From Pseudomonadota bacterium (GTDB lineage: Bacteria; Pseudomonadota; Gammaproteobacteria; Xanthomonadales; Xanthomonadaceae), in contig JAEWGI010000049.1 in the NCBI GenBank assembly GCA_023388355.1, forward strand, positions 1 to 35,356: DNA of 35,356 nucleotides, in the 5' to 3' direction. Position 1 is the first letter of the stretch; each line of letters opens with the position of its first letter. Position numbers and translations under genes: made by a program. Positions 15,876 to 23,265 of this stretch are shown here, piece by piece. A model generated the notes under the pieces. The model saw nothing but the letters and a program-made list of their open reading frames with translations. It was not told the origin of the DNA and did not search any database.

Positions 15876-16562
15876 TCACTCCTGCAGGAAGGCGCCGCAG
15901 CCGCGGTAGTCCTGGTCGCCTACCGAGAGCTCGATCGCGGCCGGGAAAACCTGGTCGCTCATGCCGTCGCTGCACTCTTCCCGGGCGATCCGCAGGGTGA
16001 CCGGACTGCCGTCGTCGGCCTGCCCGGCGTAGCCCTCGCCGTCGGTCAGGGCCCCGGGCTGCGGAACCAGCAGCCGGCGTTCGCCCATGTCCAGGTTCAG
16101 TTCGATCCGGGGTTCGGGACCGCCGTGGACTTCCAGCGACCAGAACGGTTCGGTACCCAGGCCGCGGAACTCCACCCCGCGCCGGCGCGCCTCGTCCCAG
16201 GGCGATCGTTCTTCGGTGGCCTGGCAGTCGTGGCGCTGACCGCCGAGGGTGAGGGTGGCGCTGTCGCCCTTGTTCCAGAACTCGTTGCCGTCGGCGTCGG
16301 CGTAGCGCGCGCCGGAGGCGGCCATGGCCTGTGGCAGGACGATGCGACGGGTGTTGATGGTGAGGATCAGTTCGCTGTTGTCGTTGTCGAACTCGGCGCC
16401 GGCGAGCAGGTCGCCGCAGCGGAAGCTGGCGGTGACCGACCCGGCAAGCGGCGGTGGCGGGGTGGCGTCGCTGGAGGCTGGGCCGGCTGTGGCGTCAGGC
16501 GTGGGCGATGGCTGGCAGGCGGTGGCCAGGAGCAGGACAAGGCAGGCGAGGGGTGTGCGCAT
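15876..16562 (-). CDS. Lipoprotein fusing MliC-like and COG3650-like domains
   Basis: This 228-residue exported protein has a lipoprotein-type signal peptide ending LLLATAC (Cys16), then a Pro/Ser/Ala linker. Residues about 46-113 look like MliC, the membrane-bound inhibitor of C-type lysozyme: FRCGDLLAGAEFDN, IVLPQAMAASGARYADADGNEFWNKGD and a closing Cys113, with Cys49 as probable disulfide partner. Residues about 130-228 contain GLGTEPFWSLEV and two cysteines (197, 222), as in COG3650 proteins of unknown role. It may protect peptidoglycan from host or rival lysozymes. The -3 lipobox residue is Ala rather than Leu, so lipidation is likely but not certain. GGGAG lies 6 nt before the ATG. The long inverted repeat separates it from the M14 gene upstream. 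Confidence 0.83.
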   Translation of the reverse strand: MRTPLACLVLLLATACQPSPTPDATAGPASSDATPPPPLAGSVTASFRCGDLLAGAEFDNDNSELILTINTRRIVLPQAMAASGARYADADGNEFWNKGDSATLTLGGQRHDCQATEERSPWDEARRRGVEFRGLGTEPFWSLEVHGGPEPRIELNLDMGERRLLVPQPGALTDGEGYAGQADDGSPVTLRIAREECSDGMSDQVFPAAIELSVGDQDYRGCGAFLQE

Positions 16563-16637
16563 GGGGGGCTCCCGGGGGCGGCGAGGGTCACTGTCCCGCT
16601 TCGAAAGGAGGAAAGCAAACATGGAGACCACGCCTTC

Positions 16638-16746
16638 GTTGCCCCCACCCCGGCCCTCCCCCGCGGGGCGGGGGAGGGAGCAAAGCGCGGGCTCCAGGGT
16701 TCTACTCCCTCCTCCGCTTGCGGGGGAGGGCCGGGGTGGGGGCAAC
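16638..16746. repeat. Long GC-rich inverted repeat with 27-bp perfect arms
   Basis: The segment 16638-16664 is the exact reverse complement of 16720-16746. Each arm contains half of a smaller hairpin (CCCTCCCCCGC with GCGGGGGAGGG, and CCCTCCTCCGC with GCGGGGGAGGG). It lies between the M14 gene and the lipoprotein gene, both on minus, and is the best-preserved copy of a dispersed family also seen near 11711, 23053, 25410 and 34671. Confidence 0.85.
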
Positions 16747-16774
16747 AGGTCGCCATACCCCGGTCGCGGCCCCG

Positions 16775-18559
16775 CTACTCCAGCAGCCGCTCCACCCGCA
16801 TCACCGGGTACAGGTCCAGCCGCTCGTCCCAGGACGGATGCAGGCGATGGAAGAACTCCAGCCGCGCCGAGGGGTCTTCGGCAAAGGCCCGGTCCTCGGC
16901 CAGCCTGCGTTCGAACCGCGCCTTCAGCGCCGGGTCCGCCGCCAGCATCCCGCGCGCCACGGCTTCGGCCACGTAGGCCTCCATGTACTCCTTGTGCTCG
17001 AAGGCGTTGTTGAACACGCCCCACTGCAGCAGCGAGTCGGGCGCCTGTGGCTCCAGCAGCGCCATCACCAGGCGCGCCTTGGGCTGGGCGATCGGTACGA
17101 ACAGGGCGCCGCCGGCCACCTCGCGCGACTCCGCGGCCCACGCGCCTTCCACCGCCAGCCGCTGGTGGCCTTCCACCGACTGCGCCGCCAGCGTCCTGCC
17201 GGTGGCGCGGAACACCTGCACGTCCATGTTCCGCGGCGGCTGCATGCCGCAGGGCGCGGTGCAGTCGACGCGGCGGTGCTCGATGCCGTGGTGGTCGAGC
17301 GTCGCGGCGACGATGTCGGCGAACGCCGCCGGCACCAGGTAGCCGCCGCGTGGCGCATCCACCACCGTGGCCGGCACGACCACGTCGCGCAGCGGCACCT
17401 TCCACAGCTGTGGCGTGGTTTCGTCGTAGCGCGTCATCGGCGCACCGGACACTTCCGACGGCGTGCGCGTATAGGCATAGCCGCGGAAGTCGATGATGCG
17501 GCTGGCGTCGGTGGCGCGGTAGTCCAGCGCAACCGGCTGGCCGGACAGGTCGCGCGCATCGGCCGCCCGCGCCAGCGCCATCCAGTCGCGCCCGCGGCGC
17601 GCGACCTGCTCCAGCACCGAGACGATGGTGCTGCGGGTGATGCGCACGCGCACCGGGTATTCCTTCCACGAGTGGGTCTCGACCAGCATCGCAAGGCGGT
17701 TGCGCAGCAGGAAGTAGCCGGTGGAGAAGCGCGGCGGCGAAACGCCGTCCTCGAAGCCGGAGGCCGGGTCCCGGTAGTCCTCGAACGAGGGATAGAACGG
17801 CAGCGGCAGCGAGCCCTGCGCGGCCAGGTCGGCGATGGTGCGATCCCGCAGCGCGAGCCCGGCCGCGCGCAGCGCCTCGTCGCCGCCGTGCAGCGGTTCG
17901 ACCTGGATCGAGATGTCGTGTTCGAACCGGGCGCCGTTGGTGGCGTGCAGGTCGATGTAGACGATCGGGTCCCAGGCCTCGACCAGGCGCAGCATCGCCT
18001 GCATTTCCGGCGAATCGGCCTTGGCGTAGTCGCGGTTGAGGTTGTAGTTCTGCGCCGTGGTGCGCCAGCCCGTTTCCTCCGGGCCGCGCTGGTTGGGGCG
18101 GTTCCAGGCGCCGAAGCGCTCGTGGCCGTCGACGTTGAACACCGGCACGAACAGCCACACCAGCTGGTCCAGCGCGCCCGCGGCCGCTTTGCCCGCCAGC
18201 ACCTGGCGCAGGGCGAGGAAGCCCGCGTCCTTGCCGTCGATTTCTCCGGCGTGGATGCCGCCCTGCATCAGCACGACCGGGATGCCGCGTTCGCGCGCGG
18301 CCTCCGGCGTCAGCGCGCCGCTGCGCGAGACCGCCAGCGCCATCATCGGCCGGCCTTCCGGCGTGGTGCCGAACTCGAGGCAGCGCACGGCGTCGGGATG
18401 CCGCCGGGCGAAGCCGGCGCACAGGGCCAGGGTTTCGTCGTAGCGGCCGGTCTTCACGAAGCCGCTGCGCTCGGCCACGGTGGTCAGCGGCGGCTGCGCG
18501 ACCGCGGGCAGGGCGGCCGCCAGCGCGGCGAGGAGGGCTGCGGACAGGAACTGCTTCAT
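16775..18559 (-). CDS. Secreted M14 family zinc carboxypeptidase
   Basis: This 594-residue exported metallopeptidase should release C-terminal residues or process peptides outside the cytoplasm. It has a signal peptide (MKQFLSAALLAALAAALPAVAQ), then the M14 domain: zinc ligands His103 and Glu106 in GGIHAGEIDGKD, His205 in YIDLHATNG, the VPVFNVDGHERF strand, and NLNRDY with Arg176. The catalytic Glu is probably in the LVETHSWKEY segment. A C-terminal region of about 250 residues follows, with LVPAAFADIV and FNNAFEHKEYMEAYVAEAVA, as in other long proteobacterial M14 proteins. It is divergent from a POT peptide transporter over 156 bp, suggesting joint peptide scavenging. Confidence 0.92.
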   Translation of the reverse strand: MKQFLSAALLAALAAALPAVAQPPLTTVAERSGFVKTGRYDETLALCAGFARRHPDAVRCLEFGTTPEGRPMMALAVSRSGALTPEAARERGIPVVLMQGGIHAGEIDGKDAGFLALRQVLAGKAAAGALDQLVWLFVPVFNVDGHERFGAWNRPNQRGPEETGWRTTAQNYNLNRDYAKADSPEMQAMLRLVEAWDPIVYIDLHATNGARFEHDISIQVEPLHGGDEALRAAGLALRDRTIADLAAQGSLPLPFYPSFEDYRDPASGFEDGVSPPRFSTGYFLLRNRLAMLVETHSWKEYPVRVRITRSTIVSVLEQVARRGRDWMALARAADARDLSGQPVALDYRATDASRIIDFRGYAYTRTPSEVSGAPMTRYDETTPQLWKVPLRDVVVPATVVDAPRGGYLVPAAFADIVAATLDHHGIEHRRVDCTAPCGMQPPRNMDVQVFRATGRTLAAQSVEGHQRLAVEGAWAAESREVAGGALFVPIAQPKARLVMALLEPQAPDSLLQWGVFNNAFEHKEYMEAYVAEAVARGMLAADPALKARFERRLAEDRAFAEDPSARLEFFHRLHPSWDERLDLYPVMRVERLLE

Positions 18560-18678
18560 CGGGGGATGGAGGGGGTGGAGGTGACCGGCATGATGCCAGC
18601 CCGGCCATCGCCGGCCATGTGTCGAGGGTCGGGACCGCACGGATCGGGATCGCACGCGCGGGCGGTCGCCGGATCGGC

Positions 18679-18684
18679 TAGCCT
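18679..18684 (+). promoter_or_regulatory. Candidate -10 of the POT transporter (TAGCCT)
   Basis: TAGCCT lies about 32 bp before the ATG at 18716 in the divergent gap with the M14 gene. It resembles the TAGACT hexamers upstream of other genes here; no -35 is clear. Confidence 0.35.
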
Positions 18685-18715
18685 GCGCAGCTTCGACGTT
18701 TCGGACCGCACGCGC

Positions 18716-20350
18716 ATGAACCACGGCGCCACGCCAGCTTCGCCCGCACCGGGCCGGATGCCGGGCCAGATCAAGTACATCATCGGCAACGAGGCCTGCG
18801 AGCGCTTCAGCTTCTACGGGATGCGCAACATCCTGGTGCCGTTCCTGATCAGTTCGATGCTGCTGGGCTATCTGCCCGAGGGCGGCGAACGCGAGGCGAT
18901 GGCGAAGGATGTGTTCCACACCTTCGTGATCGGCGTGTATTTCTTCCCGCTGCTCGGTGGCTGGCTGTCGGACCGCTTCTTCGGCAAGTACAACACCGTC
19001 CTGTGGTTCTCGCTGGTCTACTGCGCCGGCCACGCCTGCCTGGCGCTGTTCGAGGGCAACCGCACCGGCTTCTTCACCGGCCTGTTCCTGATCGCGCTGG
19101 GCTCGGGCGGGATCAAGCCGCTGGTGGTCAGCTTCTGCGGCGACCAGTTCGACCAGTCGAACAAGGACAGGGCGAAGGTCGTATTCGACGCGTTCTACTG
19201 GATCATCAATTTCGGCTCGTTCTTCGCCTCGCTGTTCGCGCCGCTGCTGCTGCGCCACTTCGGGCCGGCGGTGGCGTTCGGCGTGCCGGGCGTGCTGATG
19301 TTCATCGCCACGGTCATCTTCTGGATGGGGCGACGCCAGTACGTCAACGTGCCGCCGTCGGGCAGGGATCCGGATTCGTTCCTCAACGTGATCCGGACCG
19401 CGCTGCGCGAACGCCGCGCAGGGCAGGGTAATGCCGGGGCGATGGTGGCATGGGCCGGCATCCTCGCGGCTGCGCTGATGCTTGCGCTGTGGGCGCTGGA
19501 CGCGGTCGGCGCCGGCGTGCCGTGGCCGGATGCGTTCGGCTTCGTCATCACCGCCTGCCTGGCGCTGGGCGTGCTGATCGCGCTGGGCGGCCTTGGTGCG
19601 TCGCTGCAGCTCGAGCGCGCCCGCGGCCTGCACCCGGATGCGGCGGTGGACGGCGTGCGCGCGGTGCTGCGGATCCTGATCGTGTTCGCGCTGGTCACGC
19701 CGTTCTGGTCGCTGTTCGACCAGAAGGCCTCGACCTGGATCATCCAGGGCAACGCCATGGTGATCCCGCACGACGCCTGGTGGTGGCCGAGCCGGCTGAT
19801 CCAGGAGCCGGCGCAGATGCAGGCGCTCAACCCGCTGCTGGTGATGCTGCTGATCCCGTTCAACAACCTCGTGCTGTATCCGCTGCTGCGGCGCATGGGC
19901 TTCGCGGTCACCGCGCTGCGGCGGATGGGCTGGGGTATCGCGATCTCGGGCCTGTCCTGGATCGTGGCCGGCGGGCTGCAGCTGTGGATCGACAGCGGCG
20001 CCGGGGTCTCGCTGGCCTGGCAGTCGCTGCCCTACCTGCTGCTGACCTTCGGCGAGGTGCTGGTCTCGGCGACCGCGCTGGAGTTCGCCTACAGCCAGGC
20101 CCCGCGCGCGATGAAGGGCGTGATCATGGCGTTCTGGTATCTCACCAGCACCTTCGGCAGCCTGTGGGTGCTGCTGACCAACGCGGGAGTGCGCAACGAG
20201 GGCTTCAAGGCGATGATCGCGCAGTCGGGGGTGAGCGAGCCGGCATTCCTGATGTTCTTCTTCGCCGGATTCGCCTTCGTCGCCGCTGCCGCGTTCGCGC
20301 TGTATGCGCGGCGCTACCCGATGCAGGACAATTACCGCATCGCGACCTGA
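18716..20350 (+). CDS. POT/PTR family proton-dependent peptide transporter
   Basis: This 544-residue inner-membrane protein has roughly 14 hydrophobic helices and imports di- or tripeptides with protons. The family marker ExxER is in helix 1 (NEACERFSFYGMR: Glu26, Glu29, Arg30), followed by FHTFVIGVYFFPLLGGWLSDRF and IALGSGGIKPLVVSFCGDQF, both typical PTR signatures. A central cytoplasmic stretch separates the two halves, and LVSATALEFAYSQAPRAMKG with FWYLTSTFGSL marks the C-terminal bundle. The divergent secreted M14 peptidase could supply its substrates. The gap to the downstream rhomboid gene is 14 nt, so the two are probably one operon. No Shine-Dalgarno of note precedes the ATG. Confidence 0.95.
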   Translation: MNHGATPASPAPGRMPGQIKYIIGNEACERFSFYGMRNILVPFLISSMLLGYLPEGGEREAMAKDVFHTFVIGVYFFPLLGGWLSDRFFGKYNTVLWFSLVYCAGHACLALFEGNRTGFFTGLFLIALGSGGIKPLVVSFCGDQFDQSNKDRAKVVFDAFYWIINFGSFFASLFAPLLLRHFGPAVAFGVPGVLMFIATVIFWMGRRQYVNVPPSGRDPDSFLNVIRTALRERRAGQGNAGAMVAWAGILAAALMLALWALDAVGAGVPWPDAFGFVITACLALGVLIALGGLGASLQLERARGLHPDAAVDGVRAVLRILIVFALVTPFWSLFDQKASTWIIQGNAMVIPHDAWWWPSRLIQEPAQMQALNPLLVMLLIPFNNLVLYPLLRRMGFAVTALRRMGWGIAISGLSWIVAGGLQLWIDSGAGVSLAWQSLPYLLLTFGEVLVSATALEFAYSQAPRAMKGVIMAFWYLTSTFGSLWVLLTNAGVRNEGFKAMIAQSGVSEPAFLMFFFAGFAFVAAAAFALYARRYPMQDNYRIAT

Positions 20351-20364
20351 CCCGGGGACCCCAG

Positions 20365-20976
20365 ATGCAATCCATCGTCACCTACGTGCTGATCGCGGCC
20401 ACCGTGTTCGTCTCCTGGCAGGCGTTCGGCAACCGCGTGCTGCTCGACCGGCTGATCCTGTGGCCGCCGGCGATCGCCCGCCATCGCCAGTACGACCGGC
20501 TGGTGACCCACGGCTTCATCCACGCCGACGGCCAGCACCTGCTGTTCAACATGATCACCCTGTTCTTCTTCGGACGCGCGATCGAGCCGGTGTTCGTGGA
20601 CCGGATCGGGCACCTGGGGTTCGCCGCGTTCTATCTGTCGGCGATCGTGATGGCGATCATGCCGACCTACTTCCGCCACCAGAAGGATGCGGGCTACCGC
20701 AGCCTGGGCGCATCGGGCGCGGTGTCGGCGGTGCTCTTCAGCTTCATCCTGTTCGCGCCCTGGAACCTGATCTTCGTGTTCTTCATCCCGGTGCCGGCGA
20801 TCGTGTACGCGGCGCTGTACATCGGCTATTCGATCTGGATGGACCGGCGCGGCGGCGACAACGTCAACCACAGCGCGCACCTGTGGGGCGCGGCCTACGG
20901 GGTGCTGTTCACGGTACTGATGGAGCCGCGCGTGGCCTCCACGTTCATGGCGAGGCTGCTCAGTCCCTCGTTCTGA
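20365..20976 (+). CDS. Rhomboid-family intramembrane serine protease
   Basis: This 203-residue membrane protein has six predicted helices. It carries the catalytic dyad Ser117 (GASGAVSAVLF, the GxSG motif) and His172 (AHLWGAAYG), plus His58 and Asn62 of the HxxxN motif in helix 2 (HADGQHLLFNM) that form the oxyanion site. It should cleave transmembrane segments of other proteins within the bilayer; substrates are unknown. Compact six-helix forms without a cytoplasmic domain are common in proteobacteria. It follows the peptide transporter by 14 nt and has a GGGGACCCC sequence before its ATG. It converges on a small minus-strand gene 18 nt away. Confidence 0.93.
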   Translation: MQSIVTYVLIAATVFVSWQAFGNRVLLDRLILWPPAIARHRQYDRLVTHGFIHADGQHLLFNMITLFFFGRAIEPVFVDRIGHLGFAAFYLSAIVMAIMPTYFRHQKDAGYRSLGASGAVSAVLFSFILFAPWNLIFVFFIPVPAIVYAALYIGYSIWMDRRGGDNVNHSAHLWGAAYGVLFTVLMEPRVASTFMARLLSPSF

Positions 20977-20994
20977 CCATCGTGCTGACGGCGA

Positions 20995-21177
20995 TCAGAT
21001 CGCCGATGTCTGGACGCTGCGGGGTCCGTGCGCGTCGTCGTTGACCTGGTAGGTCTGCTCCAGGCCGCCGTAGACCAGCGAGTCGAGCTGGTTGAATTCC
21101 AGGTTGTCCACGTCGCCGTTGCGCACGAGCTCGTAGAGTCGAACGATGGCCTGGTGCTGGGTTTCGCTGTCCATCAT
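20995..21177 (-). CDS. 60-residue acidic protein of unknown function
   Basis: The product begins MMDSETQHQAIVRLYELVRN and continues with acidic and amide residues (GDVDNLEFNQLDSLVYGG), with no signal peptide or membrane segment. The N-terminal 20 residues would form an amphipathic helix. I do not recognise a family. Support: a strong ribosome site (GGGGGGA) sits 4-7 nt before the paired ATGs at 21177 and 21174, and a TTGACC hexamer lies about 80 nt upstream. The open frame runs further upstream, but those codons are not supported by a start site. Overlap of a 15-bp palindrome with its stop codon (20990-21004) may mark the convergent end with the rhomboid gene. Confidence 0.65.
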   Translation of the reverse strand: MMDSETQHQAIVRLYELVRNGDVDNLEFNQLDSLVYGGLEQTYQVNDDAHGPRSVQTSAI

Positions 21178-21374
21178 GGTTCCCCCCATTGCGGTATGCG
21201 TTGCCGATGTATCCAATGAAGCAGATTCCATGCCAGTTGGAACTGTGATCGCGGTCAAGTAACTGCGGACGTGGGGCGTCACACGGGTGCGGGAAACGGC
21301 CCTTGCTGACCGCCGCCGCCCGGGCCCTTGACCGGCACGATGAGCCAACGACCCAGCCACCCGGAGGAGGCACC

Positions 21375-21659
21375 GTGGACCCGACCCGCATCGAACACCT
21401 GGCCGGACATGCCTTCGAGGCCGTGTTTCCCGAGGGCCGCGCCGTGCTGGAATACAGCCTGTCCCCGGGGCGGATGCTGATCCTGCACACCGAGGTGCCG
21501 CCCGGGCTGCGCGGCCGCGGCCTGGCCGGCAAGCTGGTGCGCACGGCGCTGGAGCATGCGCGCGCGCAGGAACTGCGGGTCGAGCCGCGCTGCAGCTACG
21601 CGGCCGAGTGGATCGGGCGCCATCCCGAATACGCCGAACTGGTTGCTCCGGCGAGCTGA
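21375..21659 (+). CDS. Small GNAT-like N-acetyltransferase (COG2388 type)
   Basis: This 94-residue protein matches the short Gcn5-like family COG2388 (YjdJ-like). Marks are an N-terminal FEAVFPEGRAVLEYSL strand pair, the acetyl-CoA loop VPPGLRGRGLAGKLVRTAL (RGRGLAG), and the ending VEPRCSYAAEWIGRHPEYAEL. It probably binds acetyl-CoA in the cytoplasm; the acceptor is unknown. I choose GTG 21375, preceded by GGAGGAGG at about 4-7 nt; an upstream frame extension to 21303 adds residues that are not part of the domain. It lies 111 nt before rluF, with no obvious link. Confidence 0.85.
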   Translation: MDPTRIEHLAGHAFEAVFPEGRAVLEYSLSPGRMLILHTEVPPGLRGRGLAGKLVRTALEHARAQELRVEPRCSYAAEWIGRHPEYAELVAPAS

Positions 21660-21770
21660 AGCCCGGCGCGACGTCCCGGCCCGCCCGGCGCCGCGCGGAG
21701 CCCGCGCCGCCCGCCACCGGCGCGAGCGGATCTGCCAGACTGCGCGCCCCATGCCAGCCGTCCCGCCCAC

Positions 21771-22484
21771 ATGCGCTTGAACCGATACATCAGCGATACC
21801 GGCCACTGCTCCCGGCGCGAGGCCGATCGCCTGATCGGCGAGGGCCGGGTGACGGTGAACGGACTTCGCGCGCGCGTCGGCGCCGAGGTGGGGGAGGGCG
21901 ACGAGGTCCTGCTCGACGGCCAGGCGCTGCGCCCGCGCGCCGCGGCCAAGGGCCGGCGCCGGCACGTCTATATCGCGCTCAACAAGCCGGTCGGGATCAC
22001 CTGCACCACCGAGTCGGCGGTCAAGGGAAACATCGTCGATTTCGTGGGCCACGAGCAGCGGATCTTCCCGATCGGGCGCCTGGACAAGGACTCCGAAGGC
22101 CTCATCCTGCTCACCAGCAACGGCGATATCGTCAACGCCGTGCTTCGCGCCGAGAACAGGCTGGAGAAGGAATACCTGGTGGCGGTGAACCATCCGGTCA
22201 CCCCGGAATTCGTGCGTGGCATGAGCCGCGGGGTGCCGGTCCATGGTCAGACCACCCTGCCGTGCCGGGTCGGGAAGCTGGGCCGGTTCGGGTTCCGGAT
22301 CGTGCTGGTGCAGGGGCTGAACCGGCAGATCCGGCTGATGGCGGCCCACTTCGGCATGCGGGTGAAGCAGCTGCGACGGGTGCGGATCGGGCCGGTCCGG
22401 CTGGGCCACCTCAAGCCCGGCCAGTGGCGGAACCTGACCGATCCCGAGCTGGCCGCCCTGCTGCCCGGCCGGGAGGACTGGTAG
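21771..22484 (+). CDS. rluF: 23S rRNA pseudouridine synthase, RluF-like
   Basis: This 237-residue RsuA/RluB-type pseudouridine synthase isomerises a uridine in 23S rRNA (U2604 by E. coli RluF, which also modifies tRNA-Tyr). An S4 RNA-binding domain (about 1-50; RLNRYISDTGHCSRREADRL) precedes the catalytic domain: LNKPVGITCTTE, RIFPIGRLDKDSEGLILLT with catalytic Asp105, VQGLNRQIRLMAAHFG and LRRVRIGPVRLGHL. The VKGNIVDFVGHEQRIFPIG segment favours RluF over RluB. Length is shorter than E. coli RluF (about 290), as it lacks the C-terminal tail. The cold-shock gene follows after 257 bp. Confidence 0.92.
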   Translation: MRLNRYISDTGHCSRREADRLIGEGRVTVNGLRARVGAEVGEGDEVLLDGQALRPRAAAKGRRRHVYIALNKPVGITCTTESAVKGNIVDFVGHEQRIFPIGRLDKDSEGLILLTSNGDIVNAVLRAENRLEKEYLVAVNHPVTPEFVRGMSRGVPVHGQTTLPCRVGKLGRFGFRIVLVQGLNRQIRLMAAHFGMRVKQLRRVRIGPVRLGHLKPGQWRNLTDPELAALLPGREDW

Positions 22485-22510
22485 GCCGGCCGGGGGGCGT
22501 TTACGGGATA

Positions 22511-22541
22511 TTTACACTTGGTCCTAAAAGTGCGCTATCGT
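22511..22541 (+). promoter_or_regulatory. Promoter of the cold-shock gene
   Basis: TTTACA (22511-22516) and TATCGT (22536-22541) are 19 bp apart; GCTATC at 17 bp is an alternative -10. This is the first AT-containing stretch after rluF and would give a leader of about 195 nt. Confidence 0.5.
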
Positions 22542-22547
22542 TCGCGC

Positions 22548-22741
22548 ACTGTTCAAGGCCGGGATCACGGTACATCGTGGCTCCGATGCGGTAGATCACA
22601 AGAGTCAACAGCCGTCTTCCCCCCGGGACGGCCGCTCCAGGCGATCCGCTCCATCGTTCGCGTTACCCCTTGCTGGATACAGTCCAGGCATTCCCAAAAA
22701 ACCTGGTATCCATCCACTGTCTAGTATCAAGGAGTAACAAC
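22548..22741 (+). promoter_or_regulatory. Long 5' leader of the cold-shock mRNA
   Basis: About 190 nt separate the likely start site from the ATG, as in cspA-type genes whose leader refolds with temperature. Near its end TGGATAC and CCAGG (22674-22688) can pair with CCTGG and TATCCA (22702-22712) around a loop with an A-run, just before the AAGGAG ribosome site (22729-22734). Confidence 0.55.
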
Positions 22742-22951
22742 ATGTCCGAACGTCAGACCGGCACCGTCAAGTGGTTCAACGACGCCAAGGGCTTCGGCTT
22801 CATCACCCCGGAAAGCGGCCAGGACCTCTTCGTCCACTTCCGCTCGATCCAGGGCACCGGCTTCAAGTCGCTGCAGGAAGGCCAGAAGGTCTCCTTCAAG
22901 GTTGTGCAGGGCCAGAAGGGCCTGCAGGCCGACGAAGTGCAGCCTGAGTAA
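22742..22951 (+). CDS. Cold-shock domain protein (CspA family)
   Basis: This 69-residue single OB-fold protein binds single-stranded RNA and DNA and acts as an RNA chaperone. RNP1 (KGFGFI) and RNP2 (LFVHF) are intact within [18 protein letters not shown] and [12 protein letters not shown]. The end, [16 protein letters not shown], is typical. AAGGAG lies 7 nt before the ATG, an excellent ribosome site. The long structured leader suggests post-transcriptional control by temperature, as for E. coli cspA. A perfect intrinsic terminator follows 25 nt after the stop, so it is a single-gene unit. Whether it is cold-induced or constitutive cannot be read from the protein. Confidence 0.97.
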   Translation: MSERQTGTVKWFNDAKGFGFITPESGQDLFVHFRSIQGTGFKSLQEGQKVSFKVVQGQKGLQADEVQPE

Positions 22952-22975
22952 GCGTTTACTGCATCAAGCAATGCA

Positions 22976-23006
22976 AAGCCCCGGGTGGCGACACCCGGGG
23001 CTTTTT
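22976..23006 (+). terminator. Intrinsic terminator of the cold-shock gene
   Basis: AAGCCCCGGGTG (22976-22987) and CACCCGGGGCTT (22992-23003) form a perfect 12-bp stem with loop GCGA, followed by TTT. Confidence 0.95.
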
Positions 23007-23052
23007 CGTGGTTCCTCTGCCATTCGCGGGGGCGTTGCAACGCGCGGATCTG

Positions 23053-23080
23053 TTCCCTCCCCCCGCGCGCGGGGGAAGGA
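23053..23080. repeat. GC-rich repeat, short copy
   Basis: CCCCCGCGCGCGGGGG (23060-23075) is a perfect 16-bp palindrome flanked by TTCCCTC and AAGGAG, as in the central hairpin of the copies at 25475 and 16654. Confidence 0.6.
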
Positions 23081-23171
23081 GCACAGCGAGGCCATCAAGG
23101 CCCCGACTCCGGGGCGCAAATGCGGCGGGCCGGGACTTCCACGACGGATCGACCCGGCTGTCCGGGCGATC

Positions 23172-23201
23172 TTGACTGCGTCTGCACTGGAAGCTTGTTA
23201 C
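23172..23201 (+). promoter_or_regulatory. Candidate promoter of the DUF3298-type lipoprotein gene
   Basis: TTGACT (23172-23177) is a good -35; TGTTAC (23196-23201) at 18 bp is a weak -10. An alternative pair is TTACAA (23198) with TATGCT (23220-23225) at 16 bp. Confidence 0.4.
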
Positions 23202-23265
23202 AAAAACGTTAGACACGCGTATGCTCACGCGCCTTCCAGATCGATGCATGCAGGGGATTCGAGAC

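Larger units (their letters stand above)
22952..23265. other. Intergenic region after the cold-shock gene
   Basis: It contains the cold-shock terminator (22976-23006), a copy of the GC-rich repeat (about 23053-23080) and a promoter-like area with TTGACT (23172-23177) and TATGCT (23220-23225). No gene is supported. Confidence 0.65.

Noticed and set aside
20990..21004. 15-bp palindrome GGCGATC-A-GATCGCC as an operator or terminator
   Set aside because: It overlaps a stop codon between convergent genes, the RNA stem would be only about 5 bp, and no T-run follows.
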